Below, in pieces: positions 50,172 through 62,475 of a stretch of DNA of 64,000 nucleotides. Each line of letters begins with the position of its first letter. Position 1 is the stretch's first letter. Both the position numbers and the translations under genes were made by a program. Source of the DNA: Glandiceps talaboti (Eukaryota; Hemichordata; Enteropneusta; Spengelidae); contig NC_135549.1 of the NCBI RefSeq assembly GCF_964340395.1, positions 19,135,842 to 19,199,841 on the forward strand. The letters run 5' to 3'. The notes below the pieces were generated by a model, which made no database searches, had not been told where the DNA came from, and saw only the letters and a program-made list of their open reading frames with translations.

Positions 50172-51204
50172 TTCACTTTGCCATGCCTTTAGCACTACTA
50201 ACCTTATCGGTTCAGTTCATTTGAGCTAAAATAAACAATATCTATCAAAATAGAAACTTAATTATGGCCATATAGTAGATTATTCGTGGCAATCAAGTTT
50301 GACATTTCTATGCCTGTATATACTTACAAGTATACACATGCAATTTAGCCATAGCTTTGATTGGAACATACGGGTTACTTGCAGGTTTGATGGAACTCAC
50401 CATATTGGGCAATACGAGTGAAAATTAACAGTACAATTTGTAAAATAAGGCCTATTTGCAATATAAGGGACTGAAAATCGTAATAATTACAAAGAAAAGA
50501 AATGGTTTCAAAACGTAGACTTCATTCGGTATACCATACAACTTGAACATTTTGGCCACAATAGAGATTGCCTTCGGGGTGGTGTTATTGAAATTGGCCA
50601 TATATGGGTGAGAATAGGGTATTTGTTTTGGATTGGTGTTAAATAGGTAATACAACTTTACTGTTTTTGTACTCGAGAAAAAATAACATGAAACAACATA
50701 GCTCAAGTCTGTCTGTTATACAATATATTGCAAGTATTAACCATACATAGGTTTATTATTGCATGCATAGGAAGTGATTTGTAAACATACATGGCAAGCA
50801 CAAATTTGCCATTTTAATCAAAGTTAACAAGATCTGTTAAACTTTCGCTGCATCGTGGCGTTTCAAAAAATGGCGAAGCAATGGTTGAACTGATCTTCAT
50901 GTCATAATTATTGGTGTTTATGCCATTTATTCACAAATTACTTCTAGCAACTTTTTTTTTTAGAATTCTGGGATTTATTAAGTTGCAAATGTGAACTTGG
51001 TCTGTTCCAAAATAAATACCCGGTCTTATCCATCATATAGCCATCAACCAGGGCATTTTACCTTACAATCAACATGACTGTACAACGTCCATATACAAAA
51101 CTTACATCCATGCAAGTCAATTTTCTTATTAGTCTCGGTGAAAGGAGCATCCATCGAAAACATCCGTTAACAGATGCTGTCAGAAGCAAAGTTGGTTTAC
51201 TTAC

Positions 51205-51330
51205 TTCGCTAGATTTAGAAATGGCCATTAGTCCAAGTATCCAGCAGCAAAAAAGACAATTCAATATGGAACAAACCATGTAATCTGGAGGTTCTGCAAT
51301 AGTTGATTGGATACTACCGATTGGCCTGTA
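51205..51330 (-). pseudogene. Orphan dispanin exon 3, copy B
   Basis: This 42-codon exon has its acceptor (TTACTTACAG) and donor (GTAAGT) and an open frame matching exon 3 of copies A and C. Exons 1, 2 and 4 are not found around it. The conserved tryptophan at the start of the first membrane segment (Trp56 of copy C) is cysteine, one codon of the PPND motif is lost, and the short upstream sequence differs. Flanks 50240-51205 match intron 3 of copy C. It is most likely a fragment left by unequal exchange; splicing into exon 4 of copy A would be in phase but is untested. Confidence 0.75.
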
Positions 51331-51377
51331 CTGTAAGTAATAGATTTACTCGCATATTAGAATTGTGGCAAATAATA

Positions 51378-51733
51378 AAACAAAGACAGAGAGACAGAGA
51401 CAGAGAGACAGACAGGCAGACAGGCTAACACATACATACATACATACATACATACATACATACATACATACATACATACACCACGCACAGACGCACGCAC
51501 GCACGCATATACATACATACATACGTACGTACGTACGTACAGCATACATACATACATACATACATACATACATACATACATACACACATACATACACACA
51601 TACACACACACATACACACACACACACACATGCATACATACATACATACATACATACATACATACACACACACATACATACATACATACATACATACATA
51701 CATACATACATACATACATACATACATAGTACA

Positions 51734-51769
<36 letters not shown>

Positions 51770-51800
51770 CACACACACACATACATACATATATATATAG
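51378..51800. repeat. Long (CATA)/(CA)/(CAGA) microsatellite block
   Basis: More than 400 bases of tetranucleotide and dinucleotide repeats upstream of exon 3 of copy B. ORFs of up to 164 codons on both strands are repeat translations. Confidence 0.95.
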
Positions 51801-52410
51801 CAAACAATAATGCTTTCACCACTAGAAATCTCGGCCACAATGTTTAATTGAATTTATTTCCACCAGAAACATAAGATTTACAAAAAGAAAATATGTAATT
51901 TGAATTCGAAATGTTGGCATTTTGTGTGCTACTTAATATTTGATTTCGGCTTGTTGATTATGCTGACATTTTAGTTGTGTAAGGGATTTCTCAAGAGAAA
52001 TTTTGAAATACAAATTGTGCTTGGTAAATATGTGCATATACTCACGCTAATAATTTAACATTCCCATAAATGGTAAGTCTTATAAATAGAAAAATTGACA
52101 AATTAATAATATTACCAGATTGTTTATGATTGAAAATAGAATTAATACATTATTCCGCAATTCTCACTCTCCTAGCTAGAATTCTAACCGATGTGCTTAT
52201 TAATTTATCGCAATAAAGCACACCCAAACAACAGATTGCGTTTCAAGGGTAAAGGTGGGAGATATTTTCTCTGTTCATAGTTTTTATTTGCAAATGATAT
52301 ATTTGTAAAGATGGTACACATATTTCTATCTTGACACTCAGACTCTTACTGTGTTCAGCAGTCAAAATCCATCTTGCAAATGGCGATCTCAATGGTTTCA
52401 AGTACTGTTA
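51801..52410. other. AT-rich spacer between dispanin copy B and the LINE
   Basis: No gene, known repeat or regulatory signal that I can support in this 600-base stretch. Confidence 0.5.
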
Positions 52411-52416
52411 TAGTAT

Positions 52417-54573
52417 TTGAAGTGTACTTATAGGGGGTGTTGGTTGGGGAAGCACACTGACACATCGTCCATTACGTATACAGTTTACAATATCACATAC
52501 ACGATGTTACCACTTGAAAAAAAGCAAAAAAAACAGTATTATTCTAATTTACTCATGGCAAAACAGAACAACACTAAAGAAATGTGGGGGATTATACACG
52601 AACTTTTAGGGAAACAAAAACACCAGAATTTGAATATTCCAAAGCGAAAAGTTACAAAATCTGAAGACAGTACAGAATTTGCCACCCAGTCTATTGATAT
52701 TGTCGATCACTTTAATACTTTTTTTTAGTCATATTGGTGAAAATTTAGCAAAGAAGATTGCCATTTCTACAGGTCCAGATTATATGTCATATTTAAACGG
52801 TCGAAATGGATTCTCATTTTTCCTTCGATCTGTTACAGAGCACGAAGTCATTGATATGATTTCTTCACTAGATACTGGGAAGGCGGCCGGCCATGATGGT
52901 CTTGATAATACACTTACAAAAGATGCTTCACAAGAAATAGCAAAGCTACTGTGCTCACTTATCAATTTATCATTTACAAAGGGTGTATTTCCAGATGACC
53001 TCAAAATTGCTCGTGTTCTACCAATTTACAAAAAAGGAAATCCGGAGGACATGGGGAATTATAGACCTATATCCATTCTACCGATTTTAAGTAAAATATT
53101 CCTGAAGGAAATTGATGATGGCAACCCCACTATAGGCATTTTCTTAGACTTTTCCAAGGCCTTTGATACCATAAACCACGATATATTGCTTGCCAAGCTC
53201 GAGTTTTATGGCATCAGAGGCCTACCTCTCCTTTGGTTCAAGAGCTACTTGTCATCGAGGAGTCAATTTGTTGGCATTAACAGTGTTCGCTCTAGTCAGC
53301 AACGTATTTCTTGTGGTGTTCCCCAAGGTTCAATTCTTGGGCCAACATTATTCCTGATTTATATAAATGACATTGCTAACTCATCTAATGCTTTTGATTT
53401 TAGACTATATGCTGACGACTCGAATCTATTTCACACGATCAAAGAAAATACAAATATAATTGACTTAAACATCATCAGTGAAAATTTTAAGGAGTTCATT
53501 AACTGGTGTGATGCCAATAAATTGACAATTAATGCAAACAAGACAAAGTTTGCACTCCTTAAAAGTCTTAGAAAAAGTATGTCAATGACAGGTGCTCTTG
53601 AACTGAAGGGAGACTCTTTAGAAGAAGTTCAAAGTTGTCCCTTTGTCAGGGTTGCCATTGACAATTCCTTGTCTTGGAAGCAGCATGTAGCAGAGGTCAA
53701 AAAGAAAATAAGTAGAATGACAGGTGTGTTTTACAAACTGCTTGACATCGTTCCCGAATATGTACTGGTACTGTTATGTATTTGTTTTACCACATATTAG
53801 CTATGGCCTTGAAGTGTGGGGCAACACATGTGCCACATACGTATACCTTAAGGACATATTTCTAATTCAAAAGCGTATAGTGCGTGTCATAACAAATAGT
53901 CACTGGCGCTCTCATTCAACTTGCAATATTTGTACATGACGTTTTGCATGCCAGAGTACCAGACACATTTCGGGACTTCTTCACTCCAATAAATCATCCT
54001 TTTCTTACGCGCCAGAGCACCAGAAACGATCTGTTTATCCCGATAGCAAACCATAGGAGCGGGCAGCTCACCGTAACGTTTGCTGGGGCTAAGCTTTGGA
54101 ATAGCATTCCTATCAATATTCGTAATGTAAATAGCAGGTGTCATATTACAATATGGGAGTTCAAAAAATATCTACATTCAGAAGACTAGGCATATCTAGC
54201 CGTCATACACAACTTGACAACAGTTTGCTTATGTTGCATTAGTATTGTTTTTTGTATATTCTTTTCTTTTTCCCATTTTTTTCTCATTTGTTTGTTTATT
54301 TGCTGATTTCTTCACATGTATTTGAACTGCGAACTGTTTTTGAAAACTATGTATAGTATATTCTCTTTCTCTTTATATCGTATGATCAGCAGGCCCAGAG
54401 TTTTAGTAATCTTTAACATTGTAAAAGGGGTCGGACTCGACTAGTTGTGGAAACAACTATTTTTCGTCTCCTTTCCCATGGTGAATATTTACAATGACTG
54501 TATGTGTTGTAATTCTTTATGTAATACTTATACTACTTATACTACTGGGAATAAAGATTATTATTATTATTAC
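52417..54573 (+). mobile_element. 5'-truncated non-LTR retrotransposon (jockey/CR1-type LINE)
   Basis: Frame pieces 52500-52728, 52679-53800, 53724-53939 and 53944-54189 together cover the region before RT, the RT and the C-terminal thumb-like part. RT landmarks are GKAAGHDGLD, NYRPISILP, motif A LDFSKAFDTINH (about 53140), motif B CGVPQGSILGPTLF (about 53310) and motif C YADD (about 53410). The endonuclease is absent. There are frameshifts near 52725, 53795 and 53940, and about 50 residues are missing between NYRPISILP and motif A (near 53100). The 3' end is a short (ATT)n tail at 54559-54573 rather than poly(A), as in CR1/L2/I-type elements. Confidence 0.9.
52679..53800 (+). pseudogene. LINE reverse transcriptase remnant (373 codons)
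   Basis: The longest open piece of the LINE at 52417-54573. It keeps RT motifs A, B and C with the YADD catalytic pair but has an internal deletion before motif A and ends at a frameshift. It cannot encode a full enzyme. Confidence 0.85.
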
Positions 54574-54589
54574 CACTGAAGCTGCCCGT

Positions 54590-54933
54590 GTGTGGCGCAC
54601 TTCACCCGCTGACAAAATGAAGATCTGAGGCTGAATAGGCTTGGTTTCGCGGCCATCGATATGGACAATTAAATAAAATCGTGTGGCGAGCATGATTTTA
54701 GATGATGCGCGCGAGGACGAGAAACAAATCCTTTTATCTTTTGGCACAGAAAAAATAAGGCCACCGTTACACTGAACAGAAATTGTATTAAATGAACCGT
54801 TTAACTTTATCGAAATTTCTGTTCCTAACACAGCTGCTTCGTGTGGAAGTGGATACTGGCCAGTATTCAGATGGCAGTGGAGATGGGTATGGCGTGGATG
54901 GAAATGAATTTGGATTGAGGTTAGGGTGAGCAT
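54590..54933 (-). pseudogene. Unidentified protein-coding remnant
   Basis: A minus-strand open frame of about 115 codons with a composition unlike the AT-rich flanks, containing phrases such as EISIKLNGSFNTISV, FSVPKDKR and LIVHIDGRE. It runs into the LINE tail on its 3' side. I do not recognise it; it may be a fragment of a mobile-element protein or of a captured exon. Confidence 0.35.
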
Positions 54934-54939
54934 TTGTTT

Positions 54940-55555
54940 ATGCGCCGGCTGACAATGGACAGAGAAGTTATACCAGTGGCTATCTCATCAGTAGACCGAA
55001 ACCAGCAGAGTTTGTTGACGACTTTACATGTAAATCACTTTACATACCAATTATCTATCGATAATTCGGCTTAGAATGTAATTGTCAAAACATTGTCACG
55101 TACATCACGATCCATAGATTATGTCGAACAGTGCTCATAATCTTTGGTGTTGAATTAAACACTTATCAATTAGAAATAAATGTTTGATTTTTCTCATCTA
55201 ACCTGTTTACAAATGGAGAATGGGGGGGAGGGTCATGTTTAATTTAACAAACCATCTGTGATTTCCTCCGGCCCTTCCCGACGAGTAAATACTGAAGGCT
55301 CCCTAAGTACATGGTGAGTGGGGCAAGGAAGGATCAACATTTGAGGGCGTTTTATAGTAGAACTAACTCATAAATAATAACATGTAATAAGGTCGTGGGG
55401 GGGGGGGGCTTGCCATGGAATTTTGTAAAATACACAAATATCGGTAGGGGTTGGCAGGAATAGGACTACAAATAATGTTGGGTACATTTTTGAAGGCCAA
55501 TAGTTTTTCCTTTATAAGGGCTGCTAATAAATGTTTAGCCAAAATATATTCCATA
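54940..55555. other. Spacer before the second satellite array
   Basis: No gene seen. 55145-55215 matches 42655-42740 (shared phrase CTTATCAATTAGAAAT), which marks the left border of the duplicated dispanin unit in both places. Confidence 0.5.
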
Positions 55556-57590
55556 ATGTACACACTTTTTCATTGCAGGGCATTACAAGAATACACAAAC
55601 TTTGACTCTGGTGGATTATAAGAATACACACACTTTGATTGTAGTGAATTATATTAATGGTGCACACACTTTGATTGTAGTGGCCACAAGAATGTGGGCA
55701 CTTTGATTGTAGTGAATTACAAAAATAAACACACTTTGATTGTGGTGGATTACAAGAATGTACACACTTTGATTCTAGTGATCGAATAATATGAATGCAC
55801 ACACTTTGATTATAGTGGAAGAATGTACAACTTTAATTGTAGTGGATTACAAGAATGTACACACTTTGTAGTGCATTACAAGAATCACATATTGATTATA
55901 GTGGATTACAAGAATGTAAACACTTTGATTGTAGTGGATTACAATAATACTCACACTTTGAGTGTGGTGGATCACAAGAATGTATACACTTTGACTTTAG
56001 TGAATTACAAGAATGTACACACTTTGATTGCAGTGCATTACAAGAATGTATACACTTTGATTGTAGTGGAATAACAGAATGTATATATGTCTTAAACGTT
56101 TGTAAACAAGTGTATGGCACAAGCTTAATTTGCAAAAAACAACAACTTGAAATTCACTAAAAATTAAATCATATTGATTACTGCATGTAAAAAGTATAAT
56201 ATGTTCTAAAAGTGTGTAAACAAGTATGTCTTTAGTTGTGACTTGAATGTTTCGATCGATACCGCTCTCCTAATGTGAATTGGGAGAGAGTTTCATAATT
56301 TACACGACCGGCAACAGAGAAGGCACGATCTCCGTACCAGGGACGTATAATCTGTTTATACGTCCCTGTCCGTACGGAGTAGTTGCAACACGCGGAATGG
56401 CAAGTGTAAGCCGAGTACTGGAACGTATTTCTATACACTTTGATTGTAGTGGATTACAAGAATGCACATACTTTGATTGTAGTGCATTACAAGAAAGTAT
56501 ACACTTTGATTGTAGTGGATTACAAGAATGTAAACACTTTGATTGTAGTGGATTACAAGAATGTACACACTTTGCCAGTAGTGGATTACAAGAATGTATA
56601 CACTTTGATTGTAGTGGATTACAAGAATGCACACACTTTGATTGTAGTGCATTACAAGAATGTTTACACTTTGACTGCAGTGGATTACAAGAATGTATAC
56701 ACTTTGATTGTAGTGCATTACAAGAATGTACACACTTTGATTGTAGTGGATTACAAGAATATACACACTTTGATTGTAGTGGATTACAAGAATGTATGCA
56801 CTTTGATTGTAGTGGATTACAAGAATGTATACACTTTGATTGTAGTGCATTACAAGAATGTACACACTTTGATTGTAGTGGATTACAAGAATGTACACAC
56901 TTTGATTGTAGTGGATTACAAGAATGTACACACTTTGGTTGTAGTGCATTACAAGAATGTACACACTTTGATTGTAGTGGATTACAAGAATGCACACACT
57001 TTGCCTGTAGTGGATTACAAGAATGTATACACCTTGATTGTAGTGGATTACAAGAATGCACACACTTTGATTGTAGTGCATTACAAGAATGTATACACTT
57101 TGACTGCAGTGGATTACAAGAATGCATACACTTTGATTGTAGTGCATTACAAGAATGTATACACTTTGATTGTAGTGCATTACAAGAATGTACACACTTT
57201 GATTGTAGTGGATTACAAGAATGTACACACTTTGATTGTAGTGGATTACAAGAATGTATACACTTTGATTGTAGTGCATTACAAGAATGTACACACTTTG
57301 ATTGTAGTGGATTACAAGAATGTACACACTTTGATTGTAGTGGATTACATGAATACACATACTTTCATTTTAATGAATTATATGAATGCACACATTTTGA
57401 TTTCAGTGGATTGCAATAATGTACACACTTTGTAGTGAAATAATGTATCTACACACTTTGATTGTAGTGGATTAAACAGATATCTTTACTTTGATTGTAG
57501 TAGATTTCAAAAATATATACACTTTGATTGTAGTGTATTTCAAGAGTGTACACACTTTGATTGTAATGGCATACATGTTTCAGAGTGTAC
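55556..57590. repeat. 33-bp satellite array, copy next to dispanin C
   Basis: Two blocks (55556-56085 and 56432-57590) of the same 33-bp unit as at 43450-44520. Block two is the most regular, with about 28 full units, and alternates GTGGATTAC and GTGCATTAC variants. Because 33 is a multiple of 3, several frames on both strands are open for 300 to 380 codons; the encoded 11-residue repeats are not a known protein fold. Confidence 0.92.
56090..56431. other. Non-satellite segment with a hairpin inside the array
   Basis: This interval breaks the satellite. It contains a strong hairpin at 56330-56379 (CTCCGTAC...GGACGTATAA, loop, TTATACGTCC...GTACGGAG) in a GC-richer sequence. It may be a fragment of a separate mobile element; no TIR or target duplication was found. 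Confidence 0.45.
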
Positions 57591-57678
57591 AAGTAACACT
57601 GAAGTAAAGCACTTTGACTACGTGCCACACTCGTTTATAGCATTCATATTAAATGTAAAAGTATACTCGTTCAATTGG

Positions 57679-57684
57679 TTTATT
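57679..57684 (-). terminator. Poly(A) signal of dispanin C
   Basis: Reverse-strand AATAAA about 125 bases after the stop codon, in the same context as behind copy A. Confidence 0.6.
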
Positions 57685-57808
57685 TACAAGTCTAGCATGT
57701 GGCCTTTCTAATGTGTTTAGTTACCAAGTGAAAGAGTATACTTTTACACTTGATATGGATGCTATAAACAATTATTGTGGTATGTACAGAATGCGCTTTA
57801 CTTTGGTG

Positions 57809-59046
57809 TTATGGGTTGTATATTTCTTTGTAAAAGCCTGTAGCAAACACAACTATCCAGATGACTATAATGACTAATCCAGCTATGGTTGCGGCTATGT
57901 TTAAGCCCTTAGCCGATTGTGATGCTTCCTGTGCCTGATGCATATCTCCTTTCTCCAGGGCAGTCTTCACCTAACAAAAAGTAAAAAAAATATATAAACA
58001 TTGTAACATAAAACTAGCGCCAATGGCGTTGAAGCACTAAGTATAGGTGTTCATTTGCTGAATGATTATCTAGTTGCCTATCCAACCTTGTTATTATCTT
58101 TGCAATATACACGATCATTTGACTGATACTATGGGCTTGGTCATGTTGCTAGGCATATTTGCATACATTTGTTGAATGTTTATTCATTAGTATATTAATC
58201 CCTGTTATTATCTTTGCAATATATTTGACCATGGGCGGTGTGGTCTTTATGCTAGGCATATTTATATACATTTTTTGAATGTTTCCTCACTTGTCTAAGA
58301 ATCCCTATTGTTATCTTTGTGAATTACGCCACCGTTTGGCTGTAGCCATGGCTGTGGTCACGGTTGCTAGGAGTATTTGCATACATTGTTTGAATGTTTA
58401 CTCACTTGCCTACCAGTTGATGTTGTTATTTAACCAAAATATACTGCCATTTAGTTGTTGCTAAGGGCGTAGTCATGGTTGCTAGGGCCAATTGTGCCAA
58501 AATGTTTTGAAGACGATCTGCAGAAAAACACTTCTAGAAACACCTCACCAAATGTCATTCTCATTGACCAAGTACTTTTTGAGATACTAGTTTTTGACCA
58601 AAATTCTCATTTTAGACCTAATTTGCATATTACTGAGATTACTGAGATCATTATATGCATAATATTTCTTCATATATACATCCACAGATACATCCCCATT
58701 AAATTTCAACCCAATCTGCTCAGTAATTTTGGAAGTAAAGATTTTTTACCAAAAAGACATATTTTAGCCTTAATTTGCTTATCACAGATGGGATCATCGT
58801 GTCATGAACAATTTTTAATCTAAACACCCTTAAGAATGTTTCCACCAAGTTTCAGACCGATCTGCCAAGTAGTTTTTGACTGAAAAATCACATTTTTGAT
58901 CCAAATCACACACTGGTGGTAAGATCGTTTTGATGTGAACAATTCCCAACTAGACACCTTAGGTAATACACCCACCAAATATCATGGCAATCTGTCAAGC
59001 GGTTTTTGACCCTAAGTTGTTTACACACACACACACACACACATCC

Positions 59047-59081
<35 letters not shown>

Positions 59082-60342
59082 GGCACTTTGCCATGCCTGT
59101 AGCACCACTAAACCTTATCAGTTAAGTTCATTTTGAGCTAAAATAAACAATATTTATCAAAATAGAGACTTAATTATGGCCATATAGTAGATTGTTCGTG
59201 GCAATCAAGTTTGACATTTGTATGCCTGTATATACTTACAAGTATACACTTGCAATTTAGCCATAGCTTTGATTGGAACATACGGGTGACTAGTAAGTTT
59301 GATGGAACTCACCATATTGGGCAATACGAGTGAAAATTAACAATACAATTTGTAAGATTCCTCTTATATTTTGCAATATAAGGGACTGAAAATCGTAATA
59401 AATACAAAGAAAAGAAATGGTTTCAAAACGTAGACTTCATTCGGTATACCATACAACTTGAAAATTTCGGCCACAACAGAGATTGCCTTCGGGGTGGTGT
59501 TATTGAAGTGGCCATATATAGGTGAGAATAGGGTATTTGTTTTGGATTGGTATTAAATAGGTAATACAACTTTACTCTGCTTTTGTACTCAAGAAAATAA
59601 TAACATGAAACAACATAGCTCAAGTCTGTGTCTGTTATACAATATATTGCAAGTGTTAACCATACGTAGGTTTGTTATTGTATGCATGTCATAGAAAGTG
59701 ATTTCTAAACATACGTGGCAAGCACAAATTTGTCATTTTAATCAAAGTTAACAAGATCTGTTAAACTTTCGCAGCATCGTGGCGTTTCAAAATATGGCGA
59801 AGCAATGGTTGAACTTAATATCTTGATGTCATGATTATTGTGTTTACACAATTTATTCACAAATTACTTCTAGCAACTGTTTTTTTAGAATTCTGCAATT
59901 TCTTAAGTTGCAAATGTGGATTTGGTTTGTTTTTAGGAATACATAGTTACGTTTGGTTTAATCATTAAAAATCCAAAATAAATACCCGGTCTTTGTCATC
60001 ATATAGCCCTTAAGCAGGGCATTTTACATTACGATCAACATGACTGTGCAAACCTCATATACAACACTTACATCCATACACAGTCAATTTTCTTATTAGT
60101 CTCGGTGAAAGGAGCATCCATCGAAAACATACTTTACCAGATGCTAAAATCAAAGTTGGCTGACTTACTTCGTTAGATTTAAAAATGGCGATCAGTCCAA
60201 GTATCCAGCAGCAACAAAGACAATTCAATATGGACCAAACCATGTAATCATTTGGAGGTTCTGCAATAGTTGATTGGATACTACCGATTGGCATTGCCCT
60301 CAACTGTAAGTAATAGATTTACTCACATATTAATATAATAAA

Positions 60343-60374
<32 letters not shown>

Positions 60375-60551
60375 TAACACATACATACATACATACATAC
60401 ATACACATGCATACATACATACACACACACATACATACATACATACATACATACATACATACATACATACATACATACATACCTGTGCACGAACGTACGC
60501 ATGCACGCACGCACATGCAGACAAGCATACGTACAGTATACATACATACAT

Positions 60552-60590
<39 letters not shown>

Positions 60591-62425
60591 CATACATACA
60601 TACATACATACATACATACATACATACATACATACATACATACGTAGCAACACGTGTAGTATTCAAATGGTTGATTGAGCGCCATACAGTTTTGTTAACA
60701 GGTGTACATGTACTGTGTTAAAACTATTCTGTTCGTCGGAGTTCAGTTCATAGTTTGCATGGTTTGAATGGAGATGGAACGAAGAGTTTTACTACTTCGA
60801 CTTATTTGACACAGAAAAACCAATATATATTTGAAAATGTTACCATTTCTGAGAACAAGTATTGAACAAGAATGTCGTGTTAGGGACATTCCGGCGCTAC
60901 AATCGCCAAATTTGAAGACACTAATACTGACAAAGTTGAAGAACAGAAGATAAAGCAAAATGAGGAAGTACGAATTCGGGATTACACGTCGAAGTGAAGA
61001 TTAATCAAACGGAGGGATATGTGGTATATGTAAATATATGATTGACAAGAAATAATTGAGCTAATATGTGGATTGAAATAAATGTTTTGCCATCTTCACC
61101 TGCTTGATTGGTGTTGTTTAATCTGTACAAGAATGTGCAGTGTAATATTGCACTAGTCCAGTGCATTACCTTGATATTCCATCATGCTAGAGCAATATCT
61201 GGATATTGCACTGGACGAGTGCAATGATTACACAATGCCAATGCAATCATATAGATAACGCACTAGAAACGTAAAATGGTGTTATCACTGAATTATACCA
61301 TGAAGGCAGAAAATTATGACGCCTGGTACAAGTGAAGAATGAATATTATGTTACACCAAAGTACAGCGTATCCACACTCATGAATGGTCTCACTCTCAAT
61401 GTTGGTAAGGTCGTGACAGTACGACAGGTATACACACTGTTATTAACAACAGAAGGGTCATGACCTGACCTCATTGCTCTAGAGTTTATATGTTTTCGCA
61501 CTAATCGAAGACTTTCATAAACTCACTTGTCTTACAGAAATTCACTGACCGAATTTGTTTGCAATAAAATGCTTAGTTGCAATGACAGTTTCGAATTTCG
61601 GGTGAAAATATACCTACCTCAGGTGGTTGAGGCATATCGCCAACATGTACTTCAGAAGTTGTATATGGTGGCAATTCGTTTTTGAGCAAATCGCCTAGGG
61701 TAAGAGACATAAACGTTGTGTTAATTAAATCATAAAGTTCCCATGTCCTGCAGTGGATTGCAAAATATCGTCAAACGGTTCTGTTTGACACAACCACTCA
61801 GAAACCAATGGATACAGTTTCCTGCAACATTTTGTCTAAATGAAATGAACTGACATGTCACCACACACAGAGTCGACTTGTTTCAGTGTGTTGGTTTAAA
61901 TGATGTATTGCATTGAGACTAAATGAATCAATAAATTGCAATCTTGCTATTACAGTGTGGTACGTATGTACAATGTCTCTCATTGTTTTCTGCATGGTTG
62001 TATCAAACAAAGTCACTTATTCAGAACAGCATTTTGAAATTCGCTGTATTTACATATAGTCAACATGTTCAATAAGAGCAGTGTGGTCTAATCACGGCAA
62101 TTCGGTAGGTAATATTAATTGCAATCCTGATAAAATGCCAATATTGTCGTATAATATCAAATAATACACCTGGAAGTATCAACTAAAGCCTCAAGCACAT
62201 TCGTCCTCACATTGTTCAAATCTTAATCTAGTTCCTGGCGACCGTATTTCGATTTACGCCACTTAATGTAATGTGTGGAGATAACGTTAGGGTAAATCGC
62301 GGAACTCTTTTGGAACCATAGTTAAAAGTTGGCCCTGGGTAAAGAGTTACGAATGTGAGAAATTATCACCGCACCTTTAAGAAACCAGACAAATTTGGCT
62401 TACTTTTTTCGTCATGTCCTTCCAT
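57809..62425 (-). CDS. Dispanin/CD225 (IFITM-like) transmembrane protein, copy C, intact
   Basis: On the minus strand, exons 62425-62404, 61694-61618, 60303-60169 and 57970-57809 join in phase at GT-AG sites into a 131-aa protein, the usual IFITM size. Residues 54-74 form the first membrane segment, with VWSILN and the cysteine cluster CLCCCW (61-66). The cytosolic loop 75-100 has the CD225 signature: KGD 85-87, AS 94-95 and AKGLNI 98-103. Residues 104-124 form the second membrane segment, and the tail ends YKEIYNP. The N-terminus (1-53) is hydrophilic with an LPPY phrase but no PPxY. CD225 proteins insert in plasma or endosomal membranes; palmitoylated cysteines and the loop stiffen membranes in vertebrate IFITMs. 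Antiviral function here is inference. The start ATG is the first in the last upstream exon and has a good context (GACATGG); a further 5' UTR exon is possible. Confidence 0.88.
58015..59150. mobile_element. Dispersed repeat (same family as 10730-12150), in dispanin C intron 3
   Basis: It begins GCGCCAATGGCGTTG and carries the CTATGGGC and CAATCTGC modules in the same order. A CA and CAGA microsatellite (59025-59082) follows, and the copy ends near GAGCTAAAA at 59145. It is longer than the counterpart in copy A. Confidence 0.7.
60343..60642. repeat. (CAGA), (CATA), (CA), (GCAC) microsatellite block
   Basis: Lies 40 bases upstream of dispanin C exon 3 in the sense of transcription, at the same place as the blocks in copies A and B. 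Confidence 0.95.
61137..61243. mobile_element. Palindromic element, copy C counterpart of 47901-47998
   Basis: The same hairpin phrases (GTAATATTGCACTAGTCCAG and CTGGACGAGTGCAAT) are arranged as in copy A. Confidence 0.65.
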
Positions 62426-62463
62426 GTCTTCAGCTTGTGAACTGGTTGATTGACTTCGTATAA

Positions 62464-62475
62464 GGAAACAGAACT
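62464..62475. promoter_or_regulatory. IRF/ISRE-like element upstream of dispanin C start
   Basis: GGAAACAGAACT on the + strand lies 39-50 bases upstream of the minus-strand ATG at 62425, matching the site in copy A. It is one A short of the ISRE consensus. Confidence 0.3.

Noticed and set aside
51346-51847. ORFs of 137-164 codons of repeated Tyr-Ile-His-Thr or Met-Tyr-Val-Cys
   Set aside because: Pure CATA/CA microsatellite translation; the same applies at 42362-42643, 42796-43212, 46557-46930 and 60319-60721.
56280-57435. Overlapping long ORFs (331-379 codons +, 309-352 codons -) with Cys/His-rich 11-residue repeats
   Set aside because: They are translations of a 33-bp satellite in several frames; the Cys and His spacing fits no zinc-binding fold and both strands are equally open.
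55556-57590. CRISPR-like look of regular short repeats
   Set aside because: Units are contiguous with no unique spacers, and the genome is eukaryotic.
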